The notes under the pieces are model-generated. The model was not told the DNA's origin, ran no database searches, and worked only from the letters and a program-made list of their open reading frames with translations. From Bacteroidales bacterium (GTDB lineage: Bacteria > Bacteroidota > Bacteroidia > Bacteroidales > F082), in contig JASBYY010000045.1 in NCBI GenBank assembly GCA_029983675.1, positions 1 through 23,018 on the forward strand: a stretch of 23,018 nt of DNA. Direction: 5' to 3'. This document shows, piece after piece, positions 1-7,215 of the stretch. A program made the position numbers and the translations under genes. Each line of letters opens with the position of its first letter. Position 1 is the stretch's first letter.

Positions 1-45
1 GCCTTGTATGTCTGATTGAGTTGTATCGTCCCGCTTTATCAGGAT

Positions 46-92
46 CCAGTCATGCCGCGCCCCGACGCGGTATCTCCTAATATGCAGTAATA
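46..92. repeat. Invariant 47-nt repeat core, copy 1, with hairpin
   Basis: This copy is identical over 47 nt to 240-286. It contains a hairpin: ATGCCGCG (52-59) pairs with CGCGGTAT (66-73) around a CCCCGA loop, eight pairs including one G-T wobble. Confidence 0.85.
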
Positions 93-239
93 GCCCAATA
101 GAAGCATATCCTCGTATGGAGATTCCAAACAGATTCTGGATCGTTGTCCAGAATGACATGTTTGGGATATGGTGCGGAATGACCCAAGAGGATGATGCGT
201 TTGTATCAGATTGAGCCGTACCATTCCACTTTATCAGTA

Positions 240-286
240 CCAGTCATGCCGCGCCCCGACGCGGTATCTCCTAATATGCAGTAATA
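240..286. repeat. Invariant 47-nt repeat core, copy 2, with hairpin
   Basis: This is the second identical 47-nt copy, 194 nt downstream of the first. The same hairpin is formed by 246-253 and 260-267. Confidence 0.85.
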
Positions 287-439
287 CCTTAATAGGATAG
301 CTTCTTCTCCTTGTAATGAGATTCTGTGTCAAGCATGGAATGACAGAGTTTGGGATGTGGCTCGGAATGACGTGTTTGGGATGACTATGTTTGGGACGTG
401 GCACGGAATGGCCTTAACCCTACACCATTCAAAACAGCC

Positions 440-473
440 TCAAAAAGAAAAGGCGGAGACCGTTCTCCGCCTT
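440..473 (-). terminator. Intrinsic terminator of the CAT tRNA
   Basis: On the minus strand a 10-bp perfect stem (AAGGCGGAGA / TCTCCGCCTT, 450-459 with 464-473) is followed by TTCTTTTTG. It lies 3 nt past the 3' end of the tRNA, so it ends that transcript. Confidence 0.85.
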
Positions 474-476
474 GTG

Positions 477-550
477 TGGTCCCACTAGGACTTGAACCTA
501 GGACCTACTGATTATGAGTCAGTTGCTCTAACCAACTGCGCTATAGGACC
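477..550 (-). tRNA. tRNA-Met(CAT), possibly tRNA-Ile2
   Basis: The minus strand folds as a full cloverleaf of 74 nt without an encoded CCA. The acceptor arm is GGTCCTA / TGGGACC with discriminator A. The D arm contains AGTTGGTTAGAGC. The anticodon stem is ACTGA / TCAGT around loop CTCATAA (anticodon CAT), and the T arm is CTAGG-TTCAAGT-CCTAG. A CAT anticodon may belong to elongator Met or to Ile2, whose C34 is modified to lysidine; sequence alone does not settle this. Initiator Met is unlikely because the acceptor is fully paired at its first position. Confidence 0.93.
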
Positions 551-589
551 GCAAAATAACAAGCCTCAAAACAAAAAAATGCTCTAAAA

Positions 590-621
590 TTTGCTTTTTG
601 CGCTGCAAATGTACAATTTTG
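590..621 (+). promoter_or_regulatory. Candidate promoter of the HAD phosphatase gene
   Basis: A TTTG (-33) at 590-593 is followed, after a 20-nt spacer, by CAATTTTG (614-621), one mismatch from TAnnTTTG. The start codon is 29 nt further on. Spacing fits a Bacteroidota sigma-ABfr promoter, but the -7 box is imperfect. Confidence 0.35.
606..613 (-). promoter_or_regulatory. Candidate -7 element for the tRNA
   Basis: TACATTTG on the minus strand matches TAnnTTTG exactly and lies 55 nt upstream of the tRNA 5' end. No clear -33 TTTG is seen. It overlaps the candidate promoter of the divergent HAD gene. Confidence 0.4.
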
Positions 622-650
622 CAACGAAATAACACGCTAATTTCTATCAA

Positions 651-1301
651 ATGGCTGCTAAAATAAAAAATATCATCTTCGATTTGGGCGGTGTCATTCT
701 TGACATCGACAAGAAATTGATTTATAACGAGCTGAAAAACATTGGATTCACCAATAACGAACGGCTCGAAAGCCCTGAAGTCCAAGAGTTGCTCGACAAG
801 TTTGAAAAGGGCATTTATTCGGCACCGACCTTCCGCGACAAGATGCGTGCCTGTCTGGACCTTCCGCAGGTAACCGATGCCAATTTCGACTTTGTTTGGA
901 ATGCCGTATTGCTTGACATTCCCAAAGAGCGCATCCAAGCCATAGAAAATATCAAACAGCACTACAACATCTTTTTGATGAGCAATACGAACGAAATCCA
1001 TTACGACATGTTTGTGCGCGACTTGCAATTGCGTTTCGGCTACCGCGAGTTTGACGCCCTGTTTGACAAATCGTACTTTTCGTTTGCCGTTCACATGACC
1101 AAGCCCGACCCGAATTTCTTTGAATTTGTTCTCGACCAGCATGATATGAAACCCGAGGAGACGTTGTTCATCGATGATTCGAAAACCAATATCGAAGCAG
1201 CACAAAAGCTGGGGTTACACATCTACAACATCAGTCGCGACGAATTGGTCAGAAACTTATTCAGCAACGGCATTTTGCGCGACGATATCGTCATCAGTTA
1301 G
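651..1301 (+). CDS. HAD-superfamily phosphatase (subfamily IA, YihX-like)
   Basis: This 216-aa protein has all four HAD motifs. Motif I is FDLGGVILDID near the N-terminus, with nucleophile Asp11. Motif II is LMSNTNE, the motif III lysine is in TKPDP, and motif IV is FIDDSKTN. The G at the +2 position of motif I (DLGGV rather than DxD) is usual for the group containing YihX, a sugar-phosphate phosphatase. Residues between motifs I and II (about 20-90) form a helical cap. It is expected to be a cytoplasmic Mg-dependent phosphomonoesterase; the substrate cannot be told from sequence. It is convergent with dusB, with 5 nt between the stop codons and no strong terminator hairpin there. Confidence 0.88.
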   Translation: MAAKIKNIIFDLGGVILDIDKKLIYNELKNIGFTNNERLESPEVQELLDKFEKGIYSAPTFRDKMRACLDLPQVTDANFDFVWNAVLLDIPKERIQAIENIKQHYNIFLMSNTNEIHYDMFVRDLQLRFGYREFDALFDKSYFSFAVHMTKPDPNFFEFVLDQHDMKPEETLFIDDSKTNIEAAQKLGLHIYNISRDELVRNLFSNGILRDDIVIS

Positions 1302-1306
1302 GCCCA

Positions 1307-2287
1307 TCACTGGGTGTAGTTGCTTTCGATATCGTCTAATATCGTCACGACTTCCGCTTCACTAACCGCATCCATCAGGCGCATCTTGAATGGTTTGAAG
1401 TTATCGTATCCTTTGAAATAGCTCGACCAGTGCTTGCGGATTTCAAACACCGCACAGCGTTCGCCTTTCCATTCCACCGATCGGCGCAACTGCATCTTGG
1501 CGACGGCGACACGCTCCGAAACGAGAGGCGAAGCTGCCTCTTCGCCGGTTTCAAGGTAATGGCGTATCTGGCTGAATATCCACGGATTGCCATAAGCGGA
1601 ACGGCCTATCATCAAACCATCCACCCCAAAAGTATCCTTGAAATATTTTGCAGTAGGTCCGTCCACCACATCGCCATTGCCGATAATAGGTATTGTCATG
1701 CGCGGATTGGCTTTGACGGCACCAATAAGCATCCAATCGGCGGGCGTGCTGTACTTGGTCGTGCGCAAACGCCCATGTATGGTAAGGGCGGCGATGCCAA
1801 CATCCTGCAAACGTTCGGCGATTTCAACAATGTCGCGGTGTGCATCATCGTAACCCAGACGGGTTTTCACGGTCACAGGAACCCGCACCGCCTTGACAAC
1901 CGCTTCGGTAATGGCCACCATCTTTGGAATATCGTTCATGATGCCCGAACCCGCTCCTTTTGAAGCCACTTTTTTCACCGGACAGCCAAAATTAATGTCA
2001 ATCAAATCGGGACAAGCCGATTCAGCGTAACGAGCGGCCTCAACCATAGGCGCAACCGCATTACCAAAGATCTGAATGCCAAAAGGCCTTTCAAATTCAC
2101 TGAAATCCAGTTTCTTGACACTCTTTACGGCATCGCGGATCAGCCCATCGGAAGAGATAAACTCAGAATACACCACATCGGCACCAAAACATTTGCAGAC
2201 ATAGCGGAAAGGCGGATCGCTGACATCTTCCATGGGCGCCAGCAACAAAGGGTAATGCGGAAATTCGAGATGGGCTATCTTGTACAT
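1307..2287 (-). CDS. dusB: tRNA-dihydrouridine synthase (Dus family)
   Basis: This 326-aa flavoenzyme reduces uridines in the tRNA D-loop to dihydrouridine. It has a TIM-barrel Dus fold: LLAPMEDVSDPPFR near the N-terminus, the catalytic-cysteine loop DINFGCPVKK (Cys102), then VTVKTRLGYD, TIHGR, GNGDVVDG, and the FMN-phosphate loop GLMIGRSAYGNPW. An in-frame start at 2350 would add 21 residues, but a perfect -7 element (2304-2311) lies inside that extension. The ATG at 2287, giving MYKIAHLEF, is therefore preferred, with a leader of about 10 nt. The DusB label is a best family match; Bacteroidota Dus enzymes are not always true DusB orthologues. Confidence 0.92.
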   Translation of the reverse strand: MYKIAHLEFPHYPLLLAPMEDVSDPPFRYVCKCFGADVVYSEFISSDGLIRDAVKSVKKLDFSEFERPFGIQIFGNAVAPMVEAARYAESACPDLIDINFGCPVKKVASKGAGSGIMNDIPKMVAITEAVVKAVRVPVTVKTRLGYDDAHRDIVEIAERLQDVGIAALTIHGRLRTTKYSTPADWMLIGAVKANPRMTIPIIGNGDVVDGPTAKYFKDTFGVDGLMIGRSAYGNPWIFSQIRHYLETGEEAASPLVSERVAVAKMQLRRSVEWKGERCAVFEIRKHWSSYFKGYDNFKPFKMRLMDAVSEAEVVTILDDIESNYTQ

Positions 2288-2303
2288 GGGTTGAATTTGT
2301 AAG

Positions 2304-2332
2304 CAAAAGTAGTGATTTTTTTTGCAGCTAAA
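2304..2332 (-). promoter_or_regulatory. Promoter of dusB
   Basis: TACTTTTG (2311-2304) is an exact TAnnTTTG match on the minus strand. A TTTA at 2332-2329, 17 nt upstream, may serve as a weak -33 box. It sits 16 nt before the chosen ATG. Confidence 0.6.
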
Positions 2333-2432
2333 CAGTCGGTCTCTATCCATTAGCCTGCCCGTCAGGGCATCAAAAGCCTCGTCATCGCTTCACAAATCCG
2401 AAATCCACCAATTCCGTCCAATGAAAAAAGTC

Positions 2433-2440
2433 TAACTTTG
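2433..2440 (+). promoter_or_regulatory. -7 element of the CPBP protease gene
   Basis: TAACTTTG is an exact TAnnTTTG match 18 nt upstream of the ATG at 2459. A TTG-initiated extension from 2438 would overlap the element itself and is rejected. No clear -33 box is visible. Confidence 0.55.
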
Positions 2441-2458
2441 CGACAAAATCATACAAAA

Positions 2459-3322
2459 ATGAAAACTTTCCCGTCAGAAATGCGACAATCCACAGGATTC
2501 CGGATTTTCACCTACTGCATGTTTCTGCTGCTCAGCGCACTTGTCAGCGTACTCTTATCGTTTCTCTTTGTCAAGCACGACAGCATTGCCAGTTTGCGTT
2601 TGGTGCAATCCATCAACTCGACATTTCTTTTCATCTTACCTCCTGTTGCATTGTACGTCATCACACGCAACCAGCCTTTTCAAGCCTTAGGTTTCAAAAA
2701 GCCGAACAAAATCTGGTGTGTGCTTGCAGGAATAATCCTTTTATTCTTCGCCTTGCCCCTCATCGGCACCTTAACGGCATGGAACGAAAGCATCAAGCTG
2801 GGAGCATCCTTTGCAAAAATCGAGGCCTGGATGCGAAACATGCAGCAACAAAATGATGCTATGATACAGAAAATGCTGGCCACCGACACATTGGGCGGCT
2901 TGGTGTTCAATTTAATCGCCATTGCACTCATTCCGGCCATCGGCGAAGAACTCACCTTCCGCTCCGTCTTGCAGCAGTTTCTGGTCAAGAAAACCCGTAA
3001 CGCACATCTCGGAATCCTCATTACGGCCATTGTTTTTTCAGCCATACACTTACAATTCTACGGCTTCTTGCCTCGCTTGTTGCTGGGACTGTTTCTCGGC
3101 TATTTTTTTTATGCCACAGGCTCCATTCGCACATCCATGCTCATGCACTTCATCAACAACGGTTCGGCAGTGTTCATGTACTATTTTGCTGCAAAAAATG
3201 GCTTGGATATCGATATTGAGAAAATGGGGTATTCGGCCCATCCCCTTGTACTGCTTGCGAGCCTCATCGCCACTGTTGCGATACTATATCTCGTCTGGAA
3301 AAACAGGGTGAAAACGGAATAA
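2459..3322 (+). CDS. CPBP-family intramembrane glutamic endopeptidase
   Basis: This 288-aa polytopic membrane protein has about seven or eight hydrophobic segments. It carries the CPBP (CAAX protease / bacteriocin-processing, Abi) motifs: EELTFR (Glu163, Glu164, Arg168), FSAIH with His197, and MHFINN (His230 and Asn234). These line the intramembrane active site of Rce1-like glutamic proteases. Residues 110-145, between hydrophobic segments, are polar and Gln/Met-rich, probably an extramembrane loop. Substrate is unknown; relatives process peptides or prenylated proteins, and some act in bacteriocin self-immunity. It is transcribed alone and ends at the bidirectional terminator shared with the exb operon. 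Confidence 0.88.
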   Translation: MKTFPSEMRQSTGFRIFTYCMFLLLSALVSVLLSFLFVKHDSIASLRLVQSINSTFLFILPPVALYVITRNQPFQALGFKKPNKIWCVLAGIILLFFALPLIGTLTAWNESIKLGASFAKIEAWMRNMQQQNDAMIQKMLATDTLGGLVFNLIAIALIPAIGEELTFRSVLQQFLVKKTRNAHLGILITAIVFSAIHLQFYGFLPRLLLGLFLGYFFYATGSIRTSMLMHFINNGSAVFMYYFAAKNGLDIDIEKMGYSAHPLVLLASLIATVAILYLVWKNRVKTE

Positions 3323-3361
3323 TCACAGGTTCCGGGAAAGCATTCTACATCTATATCATGA

Positions 3362-3391
3362 AAAAAGGATGCCCGTATGGACATCCTTTTT
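3362..3391. terminator. Bidirectional terminator between CPBP gene and exb operon
   Basis: A 10-bp perfect stem (AAAAAGGATG / CATCCTTTTT, 3362-3371 with 3382-3391) has its A/T tracts built into both ends. It can therefore stop the rightward CPBP transcript and the leftward exb transcript, which are convergent here. Confidence 0.8.
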
Positions 3392-3413
3392 CTCGTTTTG
3401 AGTAACAGGGGAC

Positions 3414-3884
3414 TTATCTGTTCTCGGTCACACTGCCTTTGAGTGTAGTGTAGTTGAGACGGAAAGCGCCTGCTTTACGCAGTTCCTGCTTGACATCGGT
3501 GACCACGCCCATACGGGTTTCCTTATGGACTTTCAGTGCCGTTGTGAGCAGCGGACGGTCGGCCTCAGCACGGGCTTCACGTTCCTGCATGACCCAATCG
3601 GGCACATCGCCAACCTTGGCAAACTGGTCGTTCAACTGGATACGTGATTCCGAACCCAGCCTGGTGTCGCGCGGAGGACCGATATAGATGCTGCTAACCA
3701 ATGCTTTCTTCTCCAATTTCTGGATTTCGGAAGCCTTAGGCAATGCGGTCTTAACTTTCAGTTCAACGTCGCGCATCGAAGTCGTGATCATGAAGAAGAA
3801 TATCAACATGTAAACAATGTCGGGGAGCGAAGACGTGCTCACTTGTGGCACTTCTTTTTTTCCGCCTTTTCTAAATTTTGCCAT
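3414..3884 (-). CDS. exbD: Biopolymer transport protein ExbD (distal copy)
   Basis: This 156-aa protein has a short basic cytoplasmic start, one TM helix at about residues 22-37 beginning with the conserved LPDIVYMLIFFF (proton-path Asp22), and a periplasmic domain of about 115 residues. It belongs to the ExbD/TolR family, which with ExbB forms the proton-driven motor for TonB-dependent outer-membrane transport. It is the last gene of a four-gene operon, 15 nt after the first exbD. Unusually for Bacteroidota it has a strong AAGGAGG 10 nt before the ATG. Paired ExbD paralogues are common in this phylum and may form a heterodimer; that is inference. Confidence 0.9.
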   Translation of the reverse strand: MAKFRKGGKKEVPQVSTSSLPDIVYMLIFFFMITTSMRDVELKVKTALPKASEIQKLEKKALVSSIYIGPPRDTRLGSESRIQLNDQFAKVGDVPDWVMQEREARAEADRPLLTTALKVHKETRMGVVTDVKQELRKAGAFRLNYTTLKGSVTENR

Positions 3885-3894
3885 ATTACTTTAT

Positions 3895-3901
3895 CCTCCT
3901 T
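3895..3901 (-). promoter_or_regulatory. Strong Shine-Dalgarno before distal exbD
   Basis: AAGGAGG on the minus strand overlaps the TAA stop codon of the upstream exbD and lies 10 nt before the next ATG. I saw no comparably strong SD at the other starts I checked. Confidence 0.65.
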
Positions 3902-4469
3902 ATTTTACGATTTCTACAGGCTCCGCTTCGCTGACACGTACCGGCACAGCATCGTTTATCGCCTTAGTTTGATCTTCAGTGAGCTGGTCATAATGCTTGT
4001 GGAAATGTTTCCAAGCCTGTTCTTCTTTCAACAAATTGAAAGCGCGTGCCAGCTCATTTTGCACACTGATATACATAGCATACGACGTGCCTCGGTCGTT
4101 CTGTAACGAGATGACGCCTTTCGACATCATCACCTGACCGTTGATTCCTTCGATGGTCTTCATCTCGACCTCAGGAGAGGTAGGATCATTCGGATTAGGT
4201 GTCATGAAACGTTTGGCCTCTTCCATCAAGAACGTAATGTCTGTGGGGCGGCCATTAACCAAAAGCCTGTCGCTTTTATTTACCAAAACATTCATCACAT
4301 TTCTTTCCTTGACTTTGATGTCTTCGACGTTTTGTTCCACCGGAGGAGGAAGACGACGTGTGATACCATAGTCAACGTCCATCGAAGTGGTCATGAGGAA
4401 GAAACACAATAGCAAGAATGCTATGTCAGCCTGCGAACTCGAGTTAATTTCTGGAACTTTCTTGGCCAT
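3900..4469 (-). CDS. exbD: Biopolymer transport protein ExbD (proximal copy)
   Basis: This 189-aa ExbD/TolR protein has a short N-terminus and one TM helix (about residues 14-29) with the hallmark SQADIAFLLL (proton-path Asp15). A periplasmic region of about 155 residues follows, with a Pro-rich stretch (RRLPPPVEQ) just after the membrane. It is longer than typical ExbD (about 140 aa) because of an extended, Lys/Gln-rich C-terminal region (about 130-189). It lies between the 141-aa membrane protein (11-nt gap) and the second exbD, so the stator complex here probably holds two different ExbD chains. Confidence 0.9.
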   Translation of the reverse strand: MAKKVPEINSSSQADIAFLLLCFFLMTTSMDVDYGITRRLPPPVEQNVEDIKVKERNVMNVLVNKSDRLLVNGRPTDITFLMEEAKRFMTPNPNDPTSPEVEMKTIEGINGQVMMSKGVISLQNDRGTSYAMYISVQNELARAFNLLKEEQAWKHFHKHYDQLTEDQTKAINDAVPVRVSEAEPVEIVK

Positions 4470-4480
4470 GATGAAGTGTT

Positions 4481-4906
4481 TTATTTTCCTGATCTGATTA
4501 CTGAATAGAGAATAGCAATGATGCTAGCTACAAGGGTTACATAGAAGAAATTCAAGCCGAATTCCACCCAGCCGTTTGTCTTGGCGGAATACACTGTCGT
4601 GCCTTGTTCATAAGGAACCTTGAAGGCCCCGCTTGAGATAACGTAGGCTACGACGGCAATGACAACAATAGCCGCAGCGGCGATGAGCAGTTTCTTTACG
4701 TTCGGTTTTTTGACGAAAGAACTGACAATAGGCATAGCCAATGCGAAAACGATGCCAAGAACAATCATGATGTAGCCCCAATTCAGGATCACCGACGTGC
4801 GGGCTTCACTCTTAAGGTCAAGGTAGAAATAAATAGCCAGACCTACAGTGATGACAGCCAACACGGCAAAAATCCATTTTCCAATATTTGAAAGCTTACC
4901 GTTCAT
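4481..4906 (-). CDS. Four-TM membrane protein of the exb operon
   Basis: This 141-aa protein has four hydrophobic segments at about residues 9-29, 43-62, 72-91 and 116-136. A short soluble loop (about 93-113, KVPYEQGTTVYSAKTNG) lies before the last. I recognise no catalytic motif. Similar small membrane proteins are, to my knowledge, usual between ExbB and ExbD in Bacteroidales operons, but their function is undescribed. The 6-nt gap to exbB and 11-nt gap to exbD show co-transcription. By position it may be an accessory subunit of the ExbB-ExbD motor; this is inference. Confidence 0.85.
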   Translation of the reverse strand: MNGKLSNIGKWIFAVLAVITVGLAIYFYLDLKSEARTSVILNWGYIMIVLGIVFALAMPIVSSFVKKPNVKKLLIAAAAIVVIAVVAYVISSGAFKVPYEQGTTVYSAKTNGWVEFGLNFFYVTLVASIIAILYSVIRSGK

Positions 4907-4912
4907 GATTAA

Positions 4913-5755
4913 TTACTTTTTGTTGTTGTATTTGACGAGAATGTCCATCAGAGAAATGGAAGCGTTTTCCATATCGTTGGTGATGGCTTCGATTTTTGAT
5001 ACGATTAAATTGAAGAAAATCTGAAGGATGATAGCTGCAATCAGACCAAACACGGTGGTCAACAGAGCGACTTTCATACCTGACGCAACAACTGTAGGAC
5101 TCATATCACCAGCGGCAGCAATATCGTCAAAAGCCTGAATCATACCCACAACGGTACCCATAAATCCGAACATAGGAGCCAAGCTGATGCACAAGCCAAT
5201 CCAGCTGATGCCGCTTTCGAGTTTGCCGCCTGCTACGGAACCGTAGGACACCAATGATTTTTCCACTTCGTCGAGTGACTGACCGTCCTGATAACGAATC
5301 AAAGCCTGTGTGAAGATGCTAGCAACAGGGCCGCGTGTGTCTTTGCAGAGCTTCTTAGCGCCTTCAACATCGCCATTCTTGATTTTGTTTTCAACTCCAG
5401 CAAGAAGCTTTTCGCTATTGGCAGCAGCCATCGTCAGATAGATAATTCTTTCGATAGAGATGGCCATACCGAGCAACAAGATGATCAAAACGATACCCAT
5501 GAAACCTGGGCCACCATCGATAAACTGTTTCTTGATATTCTCGCGGAAAGTGACAGGGCCTTCTTCCGGAGTCATATCCGTGGTTTCGGTTTCTTCCGGC
5601 TCGGCGACTACAGCAGGAGCAGTAGCCTGTGCTGAATCGGGAGCAACAGTTTGTTCAACTGCCGGTGCAGCTTGCTCGGTTTGAGCAACAACGAAATTGC
5701 TGACGCCAAATGTCATAAAGCCAGCAATCGTGAGGAAAGCAATTAATTTTTTCAT
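4913..5755 (-). CDS. exbB: MotA/TolQ/ExbB proton-channel protein
   Basis: This 280-aa protein starts with a Sec signal (residues 1-24, ending NFVVA before Q) and an Ala/Glu/Pro-rich linker (25-70). It then has the TolQ/ExbB core: TM1 at about 82-102 (FMGIVLIILLL..IERIIYL), a cytoplasmic domain (110-185), and TM2 and TM3 with WIGLCISLAPMFGFMGTV and LLTTVFGLIAAII. It forms the proton channel that energises TonB with the ExbD proteins encoded next. The long N-terminal signal and linker are typical of Bacteroidota ExbB and absent in E. coli. The gene follows tRNA-Ser by 62 nt, in which no TAnnTTTG is visible, so read-through from the tRNA promoter is possible. Confidence 0.92.
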   Translation of the reverse strand: MKKLIAFLTIAGFMTFGVSNFVVAQTEQAAPAVEQTVAPDSAQATAPAVVAEPEETETTDMTPEEGPVTFRENIKKQFIDGGPGFMGIVLIILLLGMAISIERIIYLTMAAANSEKLLAGVENKIKNGDVEGAKKLCKDTRGPVASIFTQALIRYQDGQSLDEVEKSLVSYGSVAGGKLESGISWIGLCISLAPMFGFMGTVVGMIQAFDDIAAAGDMSPTVVASGMKVALLTTVFGLIAAIILQIFFNLIVSKIEAITNDMENASISLMDILVKYNNKK

Positions 5756-5817
5756 AGTTGAATTTGATGATTTTGATTACTACTTTTCTTGTTAATTGAT
5801 TGATTGTAATTGTTTTG

Positions 5818-5905
5818 CGGAGAGAGTGGGATTCGAACCCACGATACCCTTTTGGAGTATACACACTTTCCAGGCGTGCTCCTTAAACCACTCGGACATC
5901 TCTCC
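5818..5905 (-). tRNA. tRNA-Ser(GGA)
   Basis: This 88-nt class II tRNA lies on the minus strand. The acceptor is GGAGAGA / TCTCTCC with discriminator G, typical of serine tRNAs. The D arm is TCCGAGTGGTTTAAGGA, the anticodon loop is CTGGAAA (anticodon GGA), a long variable arm (TATACTCCAAAAGGGTATC) is present, and the T arm is GTGGG-TTCGAAT-CCCAC. CCA is not encoded. It reads UCC/UCU codons. Confidence 0.96.
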
Positions 5906-5936
5906 TTTCTTTCCTAACCCCTCAAGTTTGGGTTGC

Positions 5937-5944
5937 CAAAAGTA
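5937..5944 (-). promoter_or_regulatory. -7 element of tRNA-Ser (and perhaps the exb operon)
   Basis: TACTTTTG is an exact TAnnTTTG match 31 nt upstream of the tRNA 5' end. A TTTA 17 nt upstream of it may be a weak -33 box. About 200 nt of AT-rich DNA to the left of the ansA stop (5945-6142) shows no further gene. Confidence 0.55.
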
Positions 5945-6142
5945 CATATTTTTTTGTTCGATAAACCATTTCTCATTCAAACTTTAGATTAATTTTCATT
6001 CCTTTCACAACCTTCATATCAAAACACCGACATTCAATACATTGAAAATCAACATTGGAACGAAAAAATATATTAAAAATTACATGGGTTTATTTTATGC
6101 GATATTTTTTTCATCACCGGCTTCGTGCCAACATGAAAGACC

Positions 6143-7174
6143 TCAAATCGTCATCTCGCCTCTGATGGAAGTCTGCAACAAATCGACAATGCTGTCGTGC
6201 GGAAGTCCTTCTCCGATGAGATACATCAGTTTGGCCACTGCCGATTCCGTGGTCATATCGTGTCCGCTGACCACTCCGATGCGTGCCATATCCAGGCTGG
6301 TCTCGTAACGCCCCATTTCCACCGCACCCGATTTGCACTGGGTGATGTTCAAAACGATAAGGCCACGCTTGACGGCGACCTCCAAGGCATCGATAAACCA
6401 CGGGGCTGTGGTAGCGTTTCCAGAGCCAAAGGTCTCCAACACAAGCCCTTTAAGGTCTTGCATGTTCAGAATATTGCGCACAAAGGTCTCGGAAATGCCC
6501 GGAAAGAGCTTCAGGATACCGACGTTACGGTCAAGCCGGGTATGCACCTTGAGGTTCTTGCCGTTCGGTTTCAGTATTTTCTCCTTATTATATTTAATGT
6601 GAACACCGATTTCGGCCAGGCTCGGGAAATTGCCCGATGCGAACGCGTCGAAGTTTTCGGCGTTGAACTTGGTGGTGCGGTTGCCACGAAGCAATTGGTT
6701 CTGAAAGAATATGCTCACCTCAGGAACGACGACAGCGTTATCTTCCTTGGCGGCGGCAATCTCGATGGCTGCCAGAAAGTTCTCGCGTCCATCGGTGCGC
6801 ACCATGCCCAGCGGGAGCTGTGAACCCGTGAAGACAACGGGCTTGCTCAGATTTTCGAGCATGAAACTCATGGCGGAAGCCGTATAAGCCATTGTGTCGG
6901 AACCGTGAAGTACGACAAAACCGTCGTAGCTATCATAAGCCTCCTCGATTTTCTGCGCCAGCCGCACCCAGAAATCAGGGTGCATGTTCGACGAATCAAT
7001 CAGCGGATCGAAGGAATAAAAATCAATACGGAAACCGAAATTCTTCAATACCGGCAAGTGCTTGTAGATATTCCCGAAATCGAAAGGCACCAATGCGCCC
7101 GTTGCACGGTCCTGCATCATGCCGATTGTACCGCCAGTATATAGAACCAAGATGGATATTTCTTCGTTTTGCAT
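6143..7174 (-). CDS. ansA: Type I (cytoplasmic) L-asparaginase
   Basis: This 343-aa enzyme hydrolyses L-asparagine to aspartate and ammonia. It has both catalytic threonine motifs: LYTGGTIGMM (Thr16) and VLHGSDTMAYTASAM (Asp93/Thr94), plus LLRGNRTTK in the region carrying the family's lysine partner. No signal peptide is present, matching AnsA rather than periplasmic AnsB. A TTG-started extension from 7198 would overlap the perfect -7 element at 7196-7203, so the ATG at 7174 is chosen. The C-terminal part (about 225-343) is the smaller asparaginase domain. It has its own promoter and is probably monocistronic. Confidence 0.93.
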   Translation of the reverse strand: MQNEEISILVLYTGGTIGMMQDRATGALVPFDFGNIYKHLPVLKNFGFRIDFYSFDPLIDSSNMHPDFWVRLAQKIEEAYDSYDGFVVLHGSDTMAYTASAMSFMLENLSKPVVFTGSQLPLGMVRTDGRENFLAAIEIAAAKEDNAVVVPEVSIFFQNQLLRGNRTTKFNAENFDAFASGNFPSLAEIGVHIKYNKEKILKPNGKNLKVHTRLDRNVGILKLFPGISETFVRNILNMQDLKGLVLETFGSGNATTAPWFIDALEVAVKRGLIVLNITQCKSGAVEMGRYETSLDMARIGVVSGHDMTTESAVAKLMYLIGEGLPHDSIVDLLQTSIRGEMTI

Positions 7175-7195
7175 GTCAACATGGTTTTGCGCCTG

Positions 7196-7203
7196 CAAAG
7201 GTA
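7196..7203 (-). promoter_or_regulatory. -7 element of ansA
   Basis: TACCTTTG is an exact TAnnTTTG match on the minus strand, 21 nt before the ATG. It lies in the gap between the tatD stop and ansA. Confidence 0.55.
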
Positions 7204-7215
7204 GTGTTTTTTTGA

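Larger units (their letters stand above)
1..411. repeat. Two tandem ~195-bp intergenic repeat units
   Basis: This gene-free stretch consists of two diverged copies of one unit, about 4-199 and 200-411; the first may continue past the window edge. Each unit has, in order: a TTGTAT..GATTGAG start, a CTTTATCAG segment, an invariant 47-nt core, a short spacer, an ATTCTG hairpin, and GGAATGAC / GTTTGGGAT runs. The second unit has an extra GTTTGGGA segment at its end. No start codon, coding pattern or transposase is visible. It resembles a dispersed non-coding intergenic element, but copy number elsewhere in the genome cannot be judged from here. Confidence 0.8.

Noticed and set aside
1..411. CRISPR array
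   Set aside because: Only two copies of the 47-nt core, 194 nt apart, with related rather than unique DNA between them; no cas genes.
528..1205. 225-aa open frame on the minus strand
   Set aside because: It is antisense to the HAD phosphatase, which has all its motifs on the plus strand; it also runs into the CAT tRNA.
1302..1325. Terminator between the HAD gene and dusB
   Set aside because: Only a CCCA-TCAC-TGGG 4-bp stem with no T run on either strand.
2288..2350. N-terminal extension of dusB
   Set aside because: The added residues contain the promoter -7 element and do not resemble the Dus family start.
6042..6142. Small gene or terminator after ansA
   Set aside because: The open frame runs antisense into ansA; the GGC/GCC hairpin near 6120 has an A-rich, not T-rich, tail on the relevant strand.
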